This document shows, piece by piece, positions 1 through 8,663 of a stretch of 64,000 nt of DNA (the stretch's first letter is position 1; the number at the start of each line of letters is the position of its first letter). The position numbers and the translations under genes are program-made. The DNA comes from Bacillota bacterium. GTDB lineage: Bacteria; Bacillota; Clostridia; DSM-8532. The notes under the pieces are model-generated. The model was not told the DNA's origin, did no database searches, and saw only the letters and a list, made by a program, of their open reading frames with translations. Where the stretch lies: positions 124,001 through 188,000 of the forward strand of contig JAEZTB010000002.1 of assembly GCA_023443745.1 (NCBI GenBank). The letters are read 5' to 3'.

Positions 1-1245
1 CCCAGTGTAATTGGCATCGATCATGCTGCCCTCAACGGAGACATAGGCAATCTTGGGGTCTACGGTATCCAGATAGGTATAATTGACAAGGGCCTTCGGG
101 GTAAAGGATTGGGCAGGGTTTCCAGCCAGGTCGGTGACGAGGCTGCTGGTCTTTACATAATCTGGATTGTTTTTATACTTTTCCGGCAGCGCGGAGCGGT
201 CGGTTGAGCCATAGCAATAGATTAAGTCAAAGGCCGTATCGTCACCATAAAAGCTGGGCTGGTCCGAACTACCTTTGATCCCTATAATATAGTGGTCGGT
301 GGCCTCAGCTCCTGTAGCCGAGTTATTGATTGTAACAGGTACTTTATACTGGAAGGTTAAGCGATGATCATTGAGGGCAATGAGCTTGGCGTACTGGGCT
401 TCCACACCGGCATCACTGGCGCTTGCTTTTCTGCCCACATTCAGCGCCAGGGTGATATTATCATGGTTGGGAGAATTATCAGAAAAACGGATGGGCTCGT
501 CATACTCCAAATGAATATAGACACTTTCATCCTCTTTAAAATACTGCTTTGGCACCTTGCCATCCATATCGGCGGTCGTCACAATTTGCGCTATCCTTGG
601 GGACTGGCGGTCGGCAAAGTAAAGGGTAGCATCGGTCACATAGGCATCGCCGTGAGAGGTACAAGAACCACTAAGGCCAAACTGTACATCAAGAAAACTC
701 GCTTCAGAGTCCACCTTTTGAAAGTCAATGGCACTTCCATAATTTTTAAGGGAATTACGAGTATTATCCCCGCCGGAATAACGGAAATAGTACCTATCCT
801 TATCGTCATACATGCCCGTATACTGATAGCATAGCTTTTCTGTGACCGGATGGGCAATATTCCCATGCCTATCCGGGCACATTGAAAGGGTATATCCCAC
901 CCAGAGCTGATTGCGTTCCTTCATCTGGGTTATCATTTTTACACCATAGTCTGATCCAAAGGTAAAGGTATGAACGGCACGATAGCGTTTATAGGTACGG
1001 CTGTACAGACCGCCGTCTGCCGAATTAAACAGCCAGCCGTGGCTGAAAAAGCTGCTTTTCGTCGCGGCATCCTCTAAAAAACCACTGTCCTGGGACATTC
1101 CCAAGGTGAGAACGGGTCTTTCTAATTTCTGGCGGTTGTAGACAACCGATCCTATTATTTCGGCATTTGCGGATAAGGTCAGGGGTGGCATCATGGAAAG
1201 AACCATAACCACCGAAAGAAAGAAGCTGAAAATGCGTTTTGACAT
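1..1245 (-). CDS. secreted protein of unknown function, partial (N-terminal 415 residues)
   Basis: An open frame runs on the minus strand from an ATG at 1245 to the window edge, so the C-terminus is missing. A good ribosome binding site (AAGGGG) lies just upstream. The protein starts with a lysine/arginine n-region, a hydrophobic core (FSFFLSVVMVLSMM) and an A-N-A site near residue 29, a normal Sec signal peptide. The mature part is rich in Tyr, Asp and Gly and contains a segment (DLAGNPAQSF) of the kind seen in bacterial Ig-like modules. I do not recognise the first 300 residues. It lies 103 bp downstream of a two-component system on the same strand with no clear terminator between, so it may be co-transcribed with or controlled by that system. 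It could be a large surface protein. Confidence 0.8.
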   Translation of the reverse strand, partial: MSKRIFSFFLSVVMVLSMMPPLTLSANAEIIGSVVYNRQKLERPVLTLGMSQDSGFLEDAATKSSFFSHGWLFNSADGGLYSRTYKRYRAVHTFTFGSDYGVKMITQMKERNQLWVGYTLSMCPDRHGNIAHPVTEKLCYQYTGMYDDKDRYYFRYSGGDNTRNSLKNYGSAIDFQKVDSEASFLDVQFGLSGSCTSHGDAYVTDATLYFADRQSPRIAQIVTTADMDGKVPKQYFKEDESVYIHLEYDEPIRFSDNSPNHDNITLALNVGRKASASDAGVEAQYAKLIALNDHRLTFQYKVPVTINNSATGAEATDHYIIGIKGSSDQPSFYGDDTAFDLIYCYGSTDRSALPEKYKNNPDYVKTSSLVTDLAGNPAQSFTPKALVNYTYLDTVDPKIAYVSVEGSMIDANYTG

Positions 1246-1348
1246 ATTTGACACCCCTTATTAATCTTTTTTCCACCTCCATTCTGACACAGGTTTGTCA
1301 CAAAATCTCACAAGCTATATTGCGCATGTTTCATACGGGCTTTACTAT

Positions 1349-2458
1349 TCAGCCGTCCCTAAGCCGTCCATATTGCTCGCGGTAGCGTGCGGATGGCTTC
1401 AGATACAATTCCTTTTGCATAATCCGGGCATATTGCTCATACCGAGTCAGATAGGCACTTCGGTCGCCGGTTTGCAGTGCCAGATCAAGCAGGAGGGTGT
1501 ACGCTTCCTCACACACCGCATTGCGCTTAATAAGTGCTGTAAGGACGCTCTTCGCTTCCGACAGATGGCCTGCCGCGATATAGAAGCTCCCAAGCTCCAG
1601 AGCAATACGCTCATATTCGGTTTCCGCTTCGTTCGTACCCTCTGCCACCCATACGCAACTCTCCTTTTCAAGAAAGCTTCCTCGGCATAGACCCAGCGCA
1701 TTCGCCGCTTCAGAAGCGTTTTCCTCCGTGACAACGGCATTTTCCCTCGCAAAGCGCATAAAATCCGTATAGTCACATACACCGGGTGCAAAAATAAGCG
1801 CATTATCCGATCTCAACTTCATCATCTTTTGTTCCGGGTCGATACTGTTTAATAGGCTTTTCAGTCGGTAAACTGTCATATACAGGTTGTGGACGGCGCT
1901 TTTATCATCCTGGCCGCCAAACAGAACGCCCAGCAGCTCTGACTTTGAAGCTGGAAAACCGTTTTTACCAATCAGATAGAGCAACAGTTCCCTGACCCGG
2001 CGAGTACCCCATTTGACCTCTGTTTGACAAATAAACTCAAAGTCGCCGAAGCACCGGATGGTAATCCCGCGCTTTACCGGTTCGTCCGGGTGAAGCAGCG
2101 CATAAAGCTCACGCAGATGCTTGATGCAATCGTCCAGCCGCGTCCGTTTGACAGGCTTAAGTAAAAAGTCCACGGGATGCACTTTATACGCCTCCAGTGC
2201 ATATTGGGCATATGCCGTGACAAAGATCACGATCATACCGGGGCATTTCTCCTGTATGCGCAGAGCCAACTCCAGCCCGTCAAGCTTCGGCATGTCAATG
2301 TCCAAAAATAATGCATCCACCTGTGAATGCGATAGGGTTTCCAACGCCCGTAGCGGGTTTGTGTCCATCCCCGCAAGTTCCAGGTCGGGATACTCCTTCA
2401 GCAGCCACGCCAACTCGTCAAGACAGGGCTGCTCATCGTCAATTAACCATATCTTCAC
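1349..2458 (-). CDS. response regulator with SARP-type winged-helix and BTAD domains
   Basis: Residues 1-120 form a CheY-like receiver (MKIWLIDDEQP, phosphoacceptor Asp in ALFLDIDMPKLDG, conserved Lys in FLLKPVK). Residues about 135-230 look like a winged-helix DNA-binding domain (ITIRCFGDFEF, then RRVRELLLYLIG), and the rest is a helical BTAD-like repeat domain ending near KPSARYREQY. This receiver-SARP order is known in Gram-positive response regulators. The ATG overlaps the end of the upstream kinase gene by 4 bp (ATGA), which argues for translational coupling. The partner is the DISM kinase; the target may be the secreted protein just downstream. By eye this gene and the kinase are richer in G+C than the genes after 4400. 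Confidence 0.85.
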   Translation of the reverse strand: MKIWLIDDEQPCLDELAWLLKEYPDLELAGMDTNPLRALETLSHSQVDALFLDIDMPKLDGLELALRIQEKCPGMIVIFVTAYAQYALEAYKVHPVDFLLKPVKRTRLDDCIKHLRELYALLHPDEPVKRGITIRCFGDFEFICQTEVKWGTRRVRELLLYLIGKNGFPASKSELLGVLFGGQDDKSAVHNLYMTVYRLKSLLNSIDPEQKMMKLRSDNALIFAPGVCDYTDFMRFARENAVVTEENASEAANALGLCRGSFLEKESCVWVAEGTNEAETEYERIALELGSFYIAAGHLSEAKSVLTALIKRNAVCEEAYTLLLDLALQTGDRSAYLTRYEQYARIMQKELYLKPSARYREQYGRLRDG

Positions 2459-4395
2459 ACAACTTCACCTCCTCTCTTGTACGGAATTTCAAAATACACC
2501 TCACAGCCACCATTCTGCGGTATGTTAAAAACCAGAGAGGCGCGATAAAGCCTTGATAAGCGGCGATTGATGTTCTCAATACCTACCCCCCTGCGAGAAA
2601 AAGGAGCTTTTTCTGAAAATCCAACGCCGTTGTCCTTAACTCCGATCCTTATCCTGCTGTTCTTCATCCGCCTGGAATAAACCGTGACCGTACCGCCGTC
2701 CTCCTTCTCACGCAGTCCGTGGATAAAAGCGTTCTCTACCAGTGGCTGTAGGATAAGCGAGGGAAGCAGAAAATCATTGGATTCAAGCTCGTATTCCACC
2801 CGGAATTTTTCCCCAAACCGCGCCTGCTCCAGCGCTGTATATGCCCGCACCAGCTCCATTTCCTGCATGAAGGGAACCAATTCATCCCGCTCATATTCAT
2901 AAAAGCCACGCAAGTAACTGCTGAAATCCACCAACAGATCCCTTGCACGGTCAGGCTCCCTTCGGGAAATTGAAATAATGGAGGTTAGCGCATTATGGAT
3001 GAAATGCGGACGGATCTGCCCTTTCAGATGGGCGATTTCCAACTCATATGCCCGGCGGTAGCGCATTGCGACCACTGTCATCTGCGCAATCATAAAGATC
3101 ATATATTGAAAGGCCGAGGTATCCAATAAATAATACCCGATTGAATGGTCCGGAAAAAATAGCCCGTAGAAAATAAGAAACGAGGTCAGTGCCATGGCAA
3201 ACAATAGGAACGGTGCACCTTGCCGGCCCTGCCACGCCGCCCGGACAAGATGAATCGTTACAAGGATCATCGCCAGCAGGAGGATATAGTTCATCGACCG
3301 ATGAGCAGAGGTTGTGATGTCGGGCGGAAAGAACAGGATAAACAGCGACGTTGCTGTGGTATAGGCAAACAGAAGGCCAACCTGCCACCCCGGAACCAGC
3401 CGCCCATAGGCAAGATGGAGGAAATACAGCAGGAGAAACTCCGCCCAGGGCGTGCATAAAAAGTAGAGGCGGAGCAGCCACACCGCCGGTATATTGGGGA
3501 ATATGGTATACAGCGCGTCTCCAATAATGGACAAGCGCAGCAGTATAACAGCGGCGAGAACAGACAAAACCAAGGCTTCTTTTTCTCTGCGCTGGGCGAG
3601 AAAGAAAATGAGGAAAAGCAAACAGGAGATGGTCTGCACCGTCATGGCAAAGGTAACCACGTTGGACAGATGTCGATCGAAGGCCGCAGTCTGCGCATAG
3701 GTTCCGAGCATGACCGGCTCCAGCATGCCGCCGGTTCCATATAAGCTGTTGCTTATCTGCATCACCAAATCAAAGCTATCTGCAGCAGGGATGAAAGAGG
3801 CCAGCTGAGGCCGGTAGCTTGATGCCGGAGCGGATGAATCATCGCCAGGATTTCCGTTTTGTGCAATGAGAATGCCGTCCACATACAGCCGATAGATGTT
3901 TCTCATATCCTTGATACGCACACCATAGACCTCGCCAGCTCGCGCTCCGATTACACGAACACGATAGGTTGCCTTTCCTTTTTCAGGCAGGCTGGCACCG
4001 TCAATTTCATACTGGCTCCACTTGCCGGGGGCATTGACGAGAACATGAAGCTCGCGCTCCCTGATTTGCGCGTTGTTCAATAGGCGTTCCCAATAAAACT
4101 CCCACTGGCCGTTTACGGCAAACGCCTGTTTCCCGTTCCAGTCCGCCAGATCAAGTATGCCGTTTTGAGCCTTGGGCATTTGGCTGCCCACAAGCCGCAC
4201 GGGGATGAAAAGACCAACAATGATTAGCAATGCCAGAACAACAGGCAAAATGATCCGAACATTTAAAAGCAAGATAAAGTAACGCGCTCCCGGCATGGAC
4301 CGCCTTTTATATGCATATGTGATCAGCAGAACAGCGCAAATAATCGCTAAGGAAAGCAGCGCTGTAAGCATAAGCCTGACAATATTCATAGACAT
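2455..4395 (-). CDS. 7TMR-DISM sensor histidine kinase (LytS/YehU-type kinase core)
   Basis: Membrane sensor kinase of 646 residues. Two N-terminal hydrophobic segments precede an extracytoplasmic beta-rich domain (about 85-225, with NGQWEFYWERLL and SQYEIDGASLPEKGKATYRVRV). Roughly seven membrane spans follow (about 245-440). The kinase core has the phosphoacceptor His in QIRPHFIHNALTS, as in the His_kinase (PF06580) family, then an HATPase with an N box (LVENAFIHGL) and a G box (DNGVGFSEKA). DISM ectodomains resemble carbohydrate-binding folds, so a glycan-derived ligand is possible but unproven. It is translationally coupled to the SARP-type response regulator. ATGs at 4395 and 4389 are both possible starts. 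Confidence 0.88.
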   Translation of the reverse strand: MSMNIVRLMLTALLSLAIICAVLLITYAYKRRSMPGARYFILLLNVRIILPVVLALLIIVGLFIPVRLVGSQMPKAQNGILDLADWNGKQAFAVNGQWEFYWERLLNNAQIRERELHVLVNAPGKWSQYEIDGASLPEKGKATYRVRVIGARAGEVYGVRIKDMRNIYRLYVDGILIAQNGNPGDDSSAPASSYRPQLASFIPAADSFDLVMQISNSLYGTGGMLEPVMLGTYAQTAAFDRHLSNVVTFAMTVQTISCLLFLIFFLAQRREKEALVLSVLAAVILLRLSIIGDALYTIFPNIPAVWLLRLYFLCTPWAEFLLLYFLHLAYGRLVPGWQVGLLFAYTTATSLFILFFPPDITTSAHRSMNYILLLAMILVTIHLVRAAWQGRQGAPFLLFAMALTSFLIFYGLFFPDHSIGYYLLDTSAFQYMIFMIAQMTVVAMRYRRAYELEIAHLKGQIRPHFIHNALTSIISISRREPDRARDLLVDFSSYLRGFYEYERDELVPFMQEMELVRAYTALEQARFGEKFRVEYELESNDFLLPSLILQPLVENAFIHGLREKEDGGTVTVYSRRMKNSRIRIGVKDNGVGFSEKAPFSRRGVGIENINRRLSRLYRASLVFNIPQNGGCEVYFEIPYKRGGEVV

Positions 4396-4572
4396 GCTAC
4401 CCGGCCTTCATCGATTTGCTGGGGCGCTAGTACAACTCCCATTTAATAGTATATACGATCAAAACGATTATAACGAGAGGCAAAAATAGACCCCACAAAA
4501 TGGAAGCATGTAACATGGCACACTATTTCGGAATATCATAGAATATAAAGTTATAAGGAGATGAATCTATTT

Positions 4573-5343
4573 ATGTTCCCACCTGGTACAAGCTATCCGT
4601 TTATAAGCCAAAATCCTGATGTTATGTATAGCCTTCAGCCACAAGAATTTCAAGGGCAACAATATCCGCAGGAATTTATGTCAATGCCTCAGTATTATCC
4701 CCTTCAGGATTCTTTCGGTATGTCTGGCGATAACAACCTCGGTAATACTTTCGGTATGTATGGCAATAATAACCCCGCCAATACTTATGGCATGTTTGGC
4801 GAAAATAACCCCGCCAATACTTATGGCATGTTTGGCGATAACAACCCCGCCAATATAAGTCCTGAGGCCAAATTAAAGAAGGATCCACCACCCCTCTTAA
4901 GCAACAATCCGGCAACGGCCACTATTGTTCTTTTTAAAGAGCTGACGGCCTATCCCAACTATGGAAACCCCAGTAGAAATGCAGATATTCTATACACCGG
5001 AAACAGAGGAACATGGACCTTTGAATCCCCTGCATTTTTATTAGTCCCTGGAAATCTAAGAGCTCAAATTAGAATACGTGCCGTTCTTGACGACCATTCA
5101 AATGTACCGGTTAACCGTTACTCTGCTAGAATAACAGTCAATGGAAACGTGGTACATAACGGAAGGCTGAACCTTGTACATGGAATGCCTGCGGGTGGCA
5201 TATTTACAAACTGGAGAGATTTGACTTTTAATGTCACGAATTTAAGAAGAGTCACCCGGGTAACAATAGAAAATACATCCACTGCAGGACCTGATGATTG
5301 GATCGGTTTGGACTGGATGGAATTAAGACTTGTACCTAGATAA
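4573..5343 (+). CDS. small repeat-containing protein with C-terminal jelly-roll-like domain
   Basis: No signal peptide is visible. AAGGAG (4555-4560) directly touches the ATG at 4561, so the ATG at 4573 is the better start (MFPPGTSYPF), giving 256 residues. The N-terminal part is rich in Pro, Gln and Tyr. Four 12-residue repeats then follow, the last two reading TYGMFGENNPAN and TYGMFGDNNPAN. From about residue 115 a beta-rich domain begins, ending in DWIGLDWMELRLVP, a pattern reminiscent of CBM6/CBM35-like modules. Upstream, GAATATCATAGAAT (4530-4543) loosely resembles a late-sporulation sigma -10 region. A spore surface role is a guess from composition and promoter only. Confidence 0.75.
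   Translation: MFPPGTSYPFISQNPDVMYSLQPQEFQGQQYPQEFMSMPQYYPLQDSFGMSGDNNLGNTFGMYGNNNPANTYGMFGENNPANTYGMFGDNNPANISPEAKLKKDPPPLLSNNPATATIVLFKELTAYPNYGNPSRNADILYTGNRGTWTFESPAFLLVPGNLRAQIRIRAVLDDHSNVPVNRYSARITVNGNVVHNGRLNLVHGMPAGGIFTNWRDLTFNVTNLRRVTRVTIENTSTAGPDDWIGLDWMELRLVPR
4711..4854 (+). repeat. four in-frame 36-bp tandem repeats
   Basis: Four consecutive 36-bp units encode 12 residues each with consensus T(F/Y)GM(x)G(x)NN(P)(A)N. Units three and four (4783-4818 and 4819-4854) differ at only a few bases, which points to recent duplication; unit one is the most diverged. The period is a multiple of three, so copy number can change without breaking the frame. Confidence 0.95.
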
Positions 5344-5349
5344 ACAGAC

Positions 5350-5377
5350 ATGGGGCTGCGCCGTTACGCAGCCCCAT
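5350..5377. terminator. bidirectional intrinsic terminator
   Basis: ATGGGGCTGCG and CGCAGCCCCAT form an 11-bp GC-rich stem with a 6-nt loop. It is followed by TATTT on the plus strand. It sits between convergent genes (repeat protein and YbaK-like deacylase) and could serve both. Confidence 0.8.
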
Positions 5378-5397
5378 TATTTCATCAAAGAATCAAA

Positions 5398-5874
5398 TCA
5401 TACATCATACCAACCTTTGCAGACATCAATCCACTGCGTATATCCGGAATATTTTTCAAGCTCCGGAATGGTTAATTCAATTGCGCTATTACTGCTTCCG
5501 CAGGCTGGAAAAACGGTTTCAAAACGTTTTAGAGATTTATCGAGATACACCGGTACGTCATCATTTATTCCAAACGGACAAACGCCGCCAACGGCATGAC
5601 CGACTAATTCTTCCACTTCCTCCGGGGTAAGCATTTTTGCTTTAGCAGCAAACTGTTCCTTATACTTCTGGTTATCAATTTTAGCATCACCTGCAGCGAC
5701 AATAAGAATTGCTTTCCCATTCACCATAAAAGATAGCGTTTTTGCAATACGCTCCGGTTCGCAATTGAGTGCTATAGCCGCCAACTCAACCGTCGCACTT
5801 GAAACCACAAACTCCTGTATCCTATTGACTATATTCCACTTATTAAAATATGCCTGTACTTTTTCAATTGCCAT
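5398..5874 (-). CDS. YbaK/EbsC-family aminoacyl-tRNA deacylase
   Basis: A 158-residue single-domain protein of the YbaK/ProX editing family, which hydrolyses mischarged aminoacyl-tRNAs (for example Cys-tRNA-Pro). Family features seen are the strand ELAAIALNCEPERIAKTLSF, the lysine-bearing turn GDAKIDNQKYKEQF, and the glycine loop VGHAVGGVCPFGI. The ATG at 5874 is preferred over the longer frame because AGGAGG sits 8 nt upstream. It ends near the terminator at 5350-5377 and lies just downstream of the MFS gene on the same strand (33 bp gap), so the two may be co-transcribed. The tRNA substrate cannot be told from the sequence. Confidence 0.88.
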   Translation of the reverse strand: MAIEKVQAYFNKWNIVNRIQEFVVSSATVELAAIALNCEPERIAKTLSFMVNGKAILIVAAGDAKIDNQKYKEQFAAKAKMLTPEEVEELVGHAVGGVCPFGINDDVPVYLDKSLKRFETVFPACGSSNSAIELTIPELEKYSGYTQWIDVCKGWYDV

Positions 5875-5907
5875 AATGAGATCCTCCTGCTTGTTTATAT
5901 ATTCCAT

Positions 5908-7128
5908 CTACTGAATGGGTTTTCCAGCCTCTAGCAATACCTTGTTGTTCAGCATAAATAGGCCTTCAACAAATATGAGCAATCCGGTTACCATCAGCAG
6001 CCATTCTATCCGGATGATATCGGCAATCGGTCCATAGACAAGCATGGCCAAAGGCATTATGGAGCTTGATATCATGCTTAAGACTCCGAATACTCTACCC
6101 AGAAAATCGGGCTCAACCTTCTGCTGCAATAGAACTGTGAAGGGTGTGTTAAACATCGGCATAACAAATCCGACCAATGCCATCAGAAACAGATAGATCC
6201 AAAAAACAGGAATTATTCCTAGTCCAACGGTACAAGCCGCTATAATAAGCGTCGACAGCACCATGGTGTGAACCTTGTTTTTAAAGCCGCCCCAGGCTGC
6301 TATAAGTATGCCGCCTGCCATCATACCGACTGAAAATGTCATTTCAATAGCTGTTAAACGCCAGACATCATCTCCAAAGCTGCGGGTTACCTGCAGCGGA
6401 GTCAAAAAGGATAAGGGTGCCACTAATATAAAGTAAGCCCCACAAAAAGTAAAGATGGTTTTTACGTAGCCATGATTTTTGATATATCTGACACCCTCAA
6501 GCATATCACCAAAATAGCCTGTTTCCCTTTTCTCAAGCGCTTTTGCATGGGTTGGAACATGTAGGAACAAAAGCAATATAAAAACTGCTGCGGCTGCTGT
6601 AACAACATCGATAAAAAAGATGGCCTCGATTGATGCAAAAGACAGCAGGGCACCGCTCAGCATGGGTGATACCAACATAAGCATGGATTGAATACTGCTA
6701 TTTATACCATTTACCTTTGTTAGCTTTTCTTCAGGTACCAGACTTGGGAGAATGGCTCCTACTGCGGGTGTTTGAATCCCCGAACCGACTGAACGGATGG
6801 CAGATGCCACAAAGAGCAGCCATATGGAGTCATATCCCATAAAAAACAATATGGCCAGAATAAGCGTTGCTATCGCTATTAAAGAATCCGAGAGCATAAT
6901 AAGCAGCTTGCGATTATATCTGTCAGCCCACACGCCTGCAAAGGGTGAAATGAAGAAAGTCGGAACAAAACCGCAAATAATGGCTATCGTCATCATCAAG
7001 CCCGATTGTGTTTCCAGTGTAATATACCATGTGATAGCGTACTGAACCAGCATTGAACCAAAAAGTGAAAAGGCTTGACTTGATAAAAACAGTATGGTGT
7101 CCCTTTTCCAGTTTTTATTGAGATCCAA
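5908..7128 (-). CDS. MFS exporter, macrolide-efflux-like
   Basis: Twelve-span major facilitator of 407 residues. The MFS motif between the second and third spans is visible (SPFAGVWADRYNRKLLIM), and the overall pattern (ITWYITLETQSGLMMT, LVPEEKLTKVNGINSS) matches the MefA/YfiS-like drug-efflux group. Longer in-frame starts up to 7158 lack a ribosome binding site. The TTG at 7128 has GGAGGT 7 nt upstream and is the likely start (LDLNKNWKRDTILF). The substrate is unknown. No attenuator or regulator gene for it is seen nearby. Confidence 0.85.
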   Translation of the reverse strand: MDLNKNWKRDTILFLSSQAFSLFGSMLVQYAITWYITLETQSGLMMTIAIICGFVPTFFISPFAGVWADRYNRKLLIMLSDSLIAIATLILAILFFMGYDSIWLLFVASAIRSVGSGIQTPAVGAILPSLVPEEKLTKVNGINSSIQSMLMLVSPMLSGALLSFASIEAIFFIDVVTAAAAVFILLLFLHVPTHAKALEKRETGYFGDMLEGVRYIKNHGYVKTIFTFCGAYFILVAPLSFLTPLQVTRSFGDDVWRLTAIEMTFSVGMMAGGILIAAWGGFKNKVHTMVLSTLIIAACTVGLGIIPVFWIYLFLMALVGFVMPMFNTPFTVLLQQKVEPDFLGRVFGVLSMISSSIMPLAMLVYGPIADIIRIEWLLMVTGLLIFVEGLFMLNNKVLLEAGKPIQ

Positions 7129-7225
7129 AATATTTACCTCCAACATTGACAGAAACATTCTCTACTATCATTATTCGTATACACAGGATAAACTTAAACC
7201 TACCATTCTGTCAATCTTTCAAATA

Positions 7226-7262
7226 TGAAAAAACCGGCTGAGGACTACTTTATCCAGCCGGT
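7226..7262 (-). terminator. intrinsic terminator of the M20 operon
   Basis: ACCGGCTG (7233-7240) and CAGCCGGT (7255-7262) form an 8-bp stem. On the minus strand it is followed by six T residues (7228-7233). It lies 28 bp after the stop of the M20 hydrolase. Confidence 0.85.
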
Positions 7263-7290
7263 ACAGGTCGATTTTGTTGATGTCTCCACC

Positions 7291-8613
7291 CTATAAATAT
7301 TCTTTATCAAGAAAGGCTTCCCACACTCCCAAATATTCTGCTTTCGAATGAAGGGGTTTGAATTCTTCCTTGATTTTTCTGCCCGTAGCAGCATTATTAT
7401 AAAGCAAATCGATAATGGTCATGGCCATAGCCTTGGCAGGCAGGATGTAGGCTGCCTCTTTATCGACTATTTCGAAGTCCCTGCTGTGGGCCTGCCCCTT
7501 AAAGCCACCCATTGTAGGCTGGATAACGGGCATGATGGTACTTAGGTCTCCGATATCCGTCGAGCCTATCATATCAACACCGCGTATCACGTTATCATTA
7601 CCGACAAACGGACTGATGTTGTCTGCAAAAAGTTCACCCAGTCTTTTGTCCTGATTGAGTGGAAGATAACCCGGTATTTCATTGATTTCAGCATCCGCTC
7701 CGACACAATAAGCCCCGGCTTTGATAGCCCGATTCACCTTTTCATTGGCAGATAGTATGGCCTCAATATTTTTACCTCTGACATAGGTTTCCATACGAAC
7801 ATCGGCAGGAACAATATTAACAAGGTCACCACCCCTGGTGATTATAGGGTGTACCCGGATGCCGTCCTCATCTCTGAAAACCTCTCTTTGAACATGAATG
7901 CCCATGATGGCGAGCATTGCTGCGTTGAGAGCATTGACACCCTCATGGGGTGCTCCTCCGGCATGGGCTTCACGACCTGTAAACCTGACAGTCTTCCCCA
8001 CAAAGCCTGAGCCACCGCCGTGAATAAAGGCCTTTCTCTCTATAGTACCGCCATGGGAATGGACCATCATGGCCATATCAATGTCGTCGAAGGCCCCCAA
8101 CCTGATGAGTTCCTGCTTTCCGCTTAAAAAGTTGATTTTCCCAGTGCTTTTAAGCTGTTCCCTATATTCAAGCTCTACAAATTCCTCTGCAGGAACAGCC
8201 ATAAAAGCCACATCACCGTCCAGTTCCTCCATGATGCCACTATGAACCAGCCCGTAAGCCACGCCGAGCATGGAGGCAACCTGGGCATTATGTCCGCAGG
8301 AATGTGCAGCGCCTGTTGAGGTATCAGCCTGCGGATGTGAGGGGCAGATAACCGCATCCATTTCTCCGATTACAGCAACCTTAAGCTTGCTGCTTCTACC
8401 ATTTACTGTACTTTTAAGGCCTGTCACAGCAAGATTTTCCTCATATTTTAAATCCAGAGACTGAAAGACTTTGGCAATGGCCTGAGCTGTCTTAATTTCC
8501 TTAAACCCCATTTCAGGCCGGCTTAATATGGCATCACCAATACTGATTATTTCGTCTCGGCTTCTATCAATGGCATCCAATACCTTCTTCTTCAATTCAT
8601 TACTATCCATCAT
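7291..8613 (-). CDS. M20-family amidohydrolase/peptidase (AbgB/HipO-like)
   Basis: A metal-dependent hydrolase of about 441 residues. Zinc-ligand motifs of the M20D group are present: AHSCGHNAQVASMLG, the catalytic Glu region VPAEEFVELEY, VHSHGG, and a late Asp/His region GSTDIGDLSTIMP and HSRDFE. A dimerisation lid insert begins near FTGREAHAGGAPHEGVNAL. Such enzymes remove acyl or aminoacyl groups from amides (aminobenzoyl-glutamate, hippurate, indole-amino acids). GGAGG lies 6 nt upstream of the ATG at 8613, preferred over 8631. It is the last gene of an operon with a DapA-like and an epimerase-like protein, which suggests a catabolic step on an N-acylated or amide substrate. Confidence 0.88.
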   Translation of the reverse strand: MMDSNELKKKVLDAIDRSRDEIISIGDAILSRPEMGFKEIKTAQAIAKVFQSLDLKYEENLAVTGLKSTVNGRSSKLKVAVIGEMDAVICPSHPQADTSTGAAHSCGHNAQVASMLGVAYGLVHSGIMEELDGDVAFMAVPAEEFVELEYREQLKSTGKINFLSGKQELIRLGAFDDIDMAMMVHSHGGTIERKAFIHGGGSGFVGKTVRFTGREAHAGGAPHEGVNALNAAMLAIMGIHVQREVFRDEDGIRVHPIITRGGDLVNIVPADVRMETYVRGKNIEAILSANEKVNRAIKAGAYCVGADAEINEIPGYLPLNQDKRLGELFADNISPFVGNDNVIRGVDMIGSTDIGDLSTIMPVIQPTMGGFKGQAHSRDFEIVDKEAAYILPAKAMAMTIIDLLYNNAATGRKIKEEFKPLHSKAEYLGVWEAFLDKEYL

Positions 8614-8663
8614 TCGTTTCCTCCAATTCACCCATGCAGACTTCTCCCCATGAGATCGGTTAT

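Noticed and set aside
364..834. Plus-strand open frame of 156 codons at the left end
   Set aside because: It is the shadow of the secreted protein read on the minus strand, which has a signal peptide and ribosome binding site.
4711..4854. Regular 36-bp repeats that could suggest a CRISPR array
   Set aside because: The units are contiguous with no spacers and encode an in-frame 12-residue repeat.
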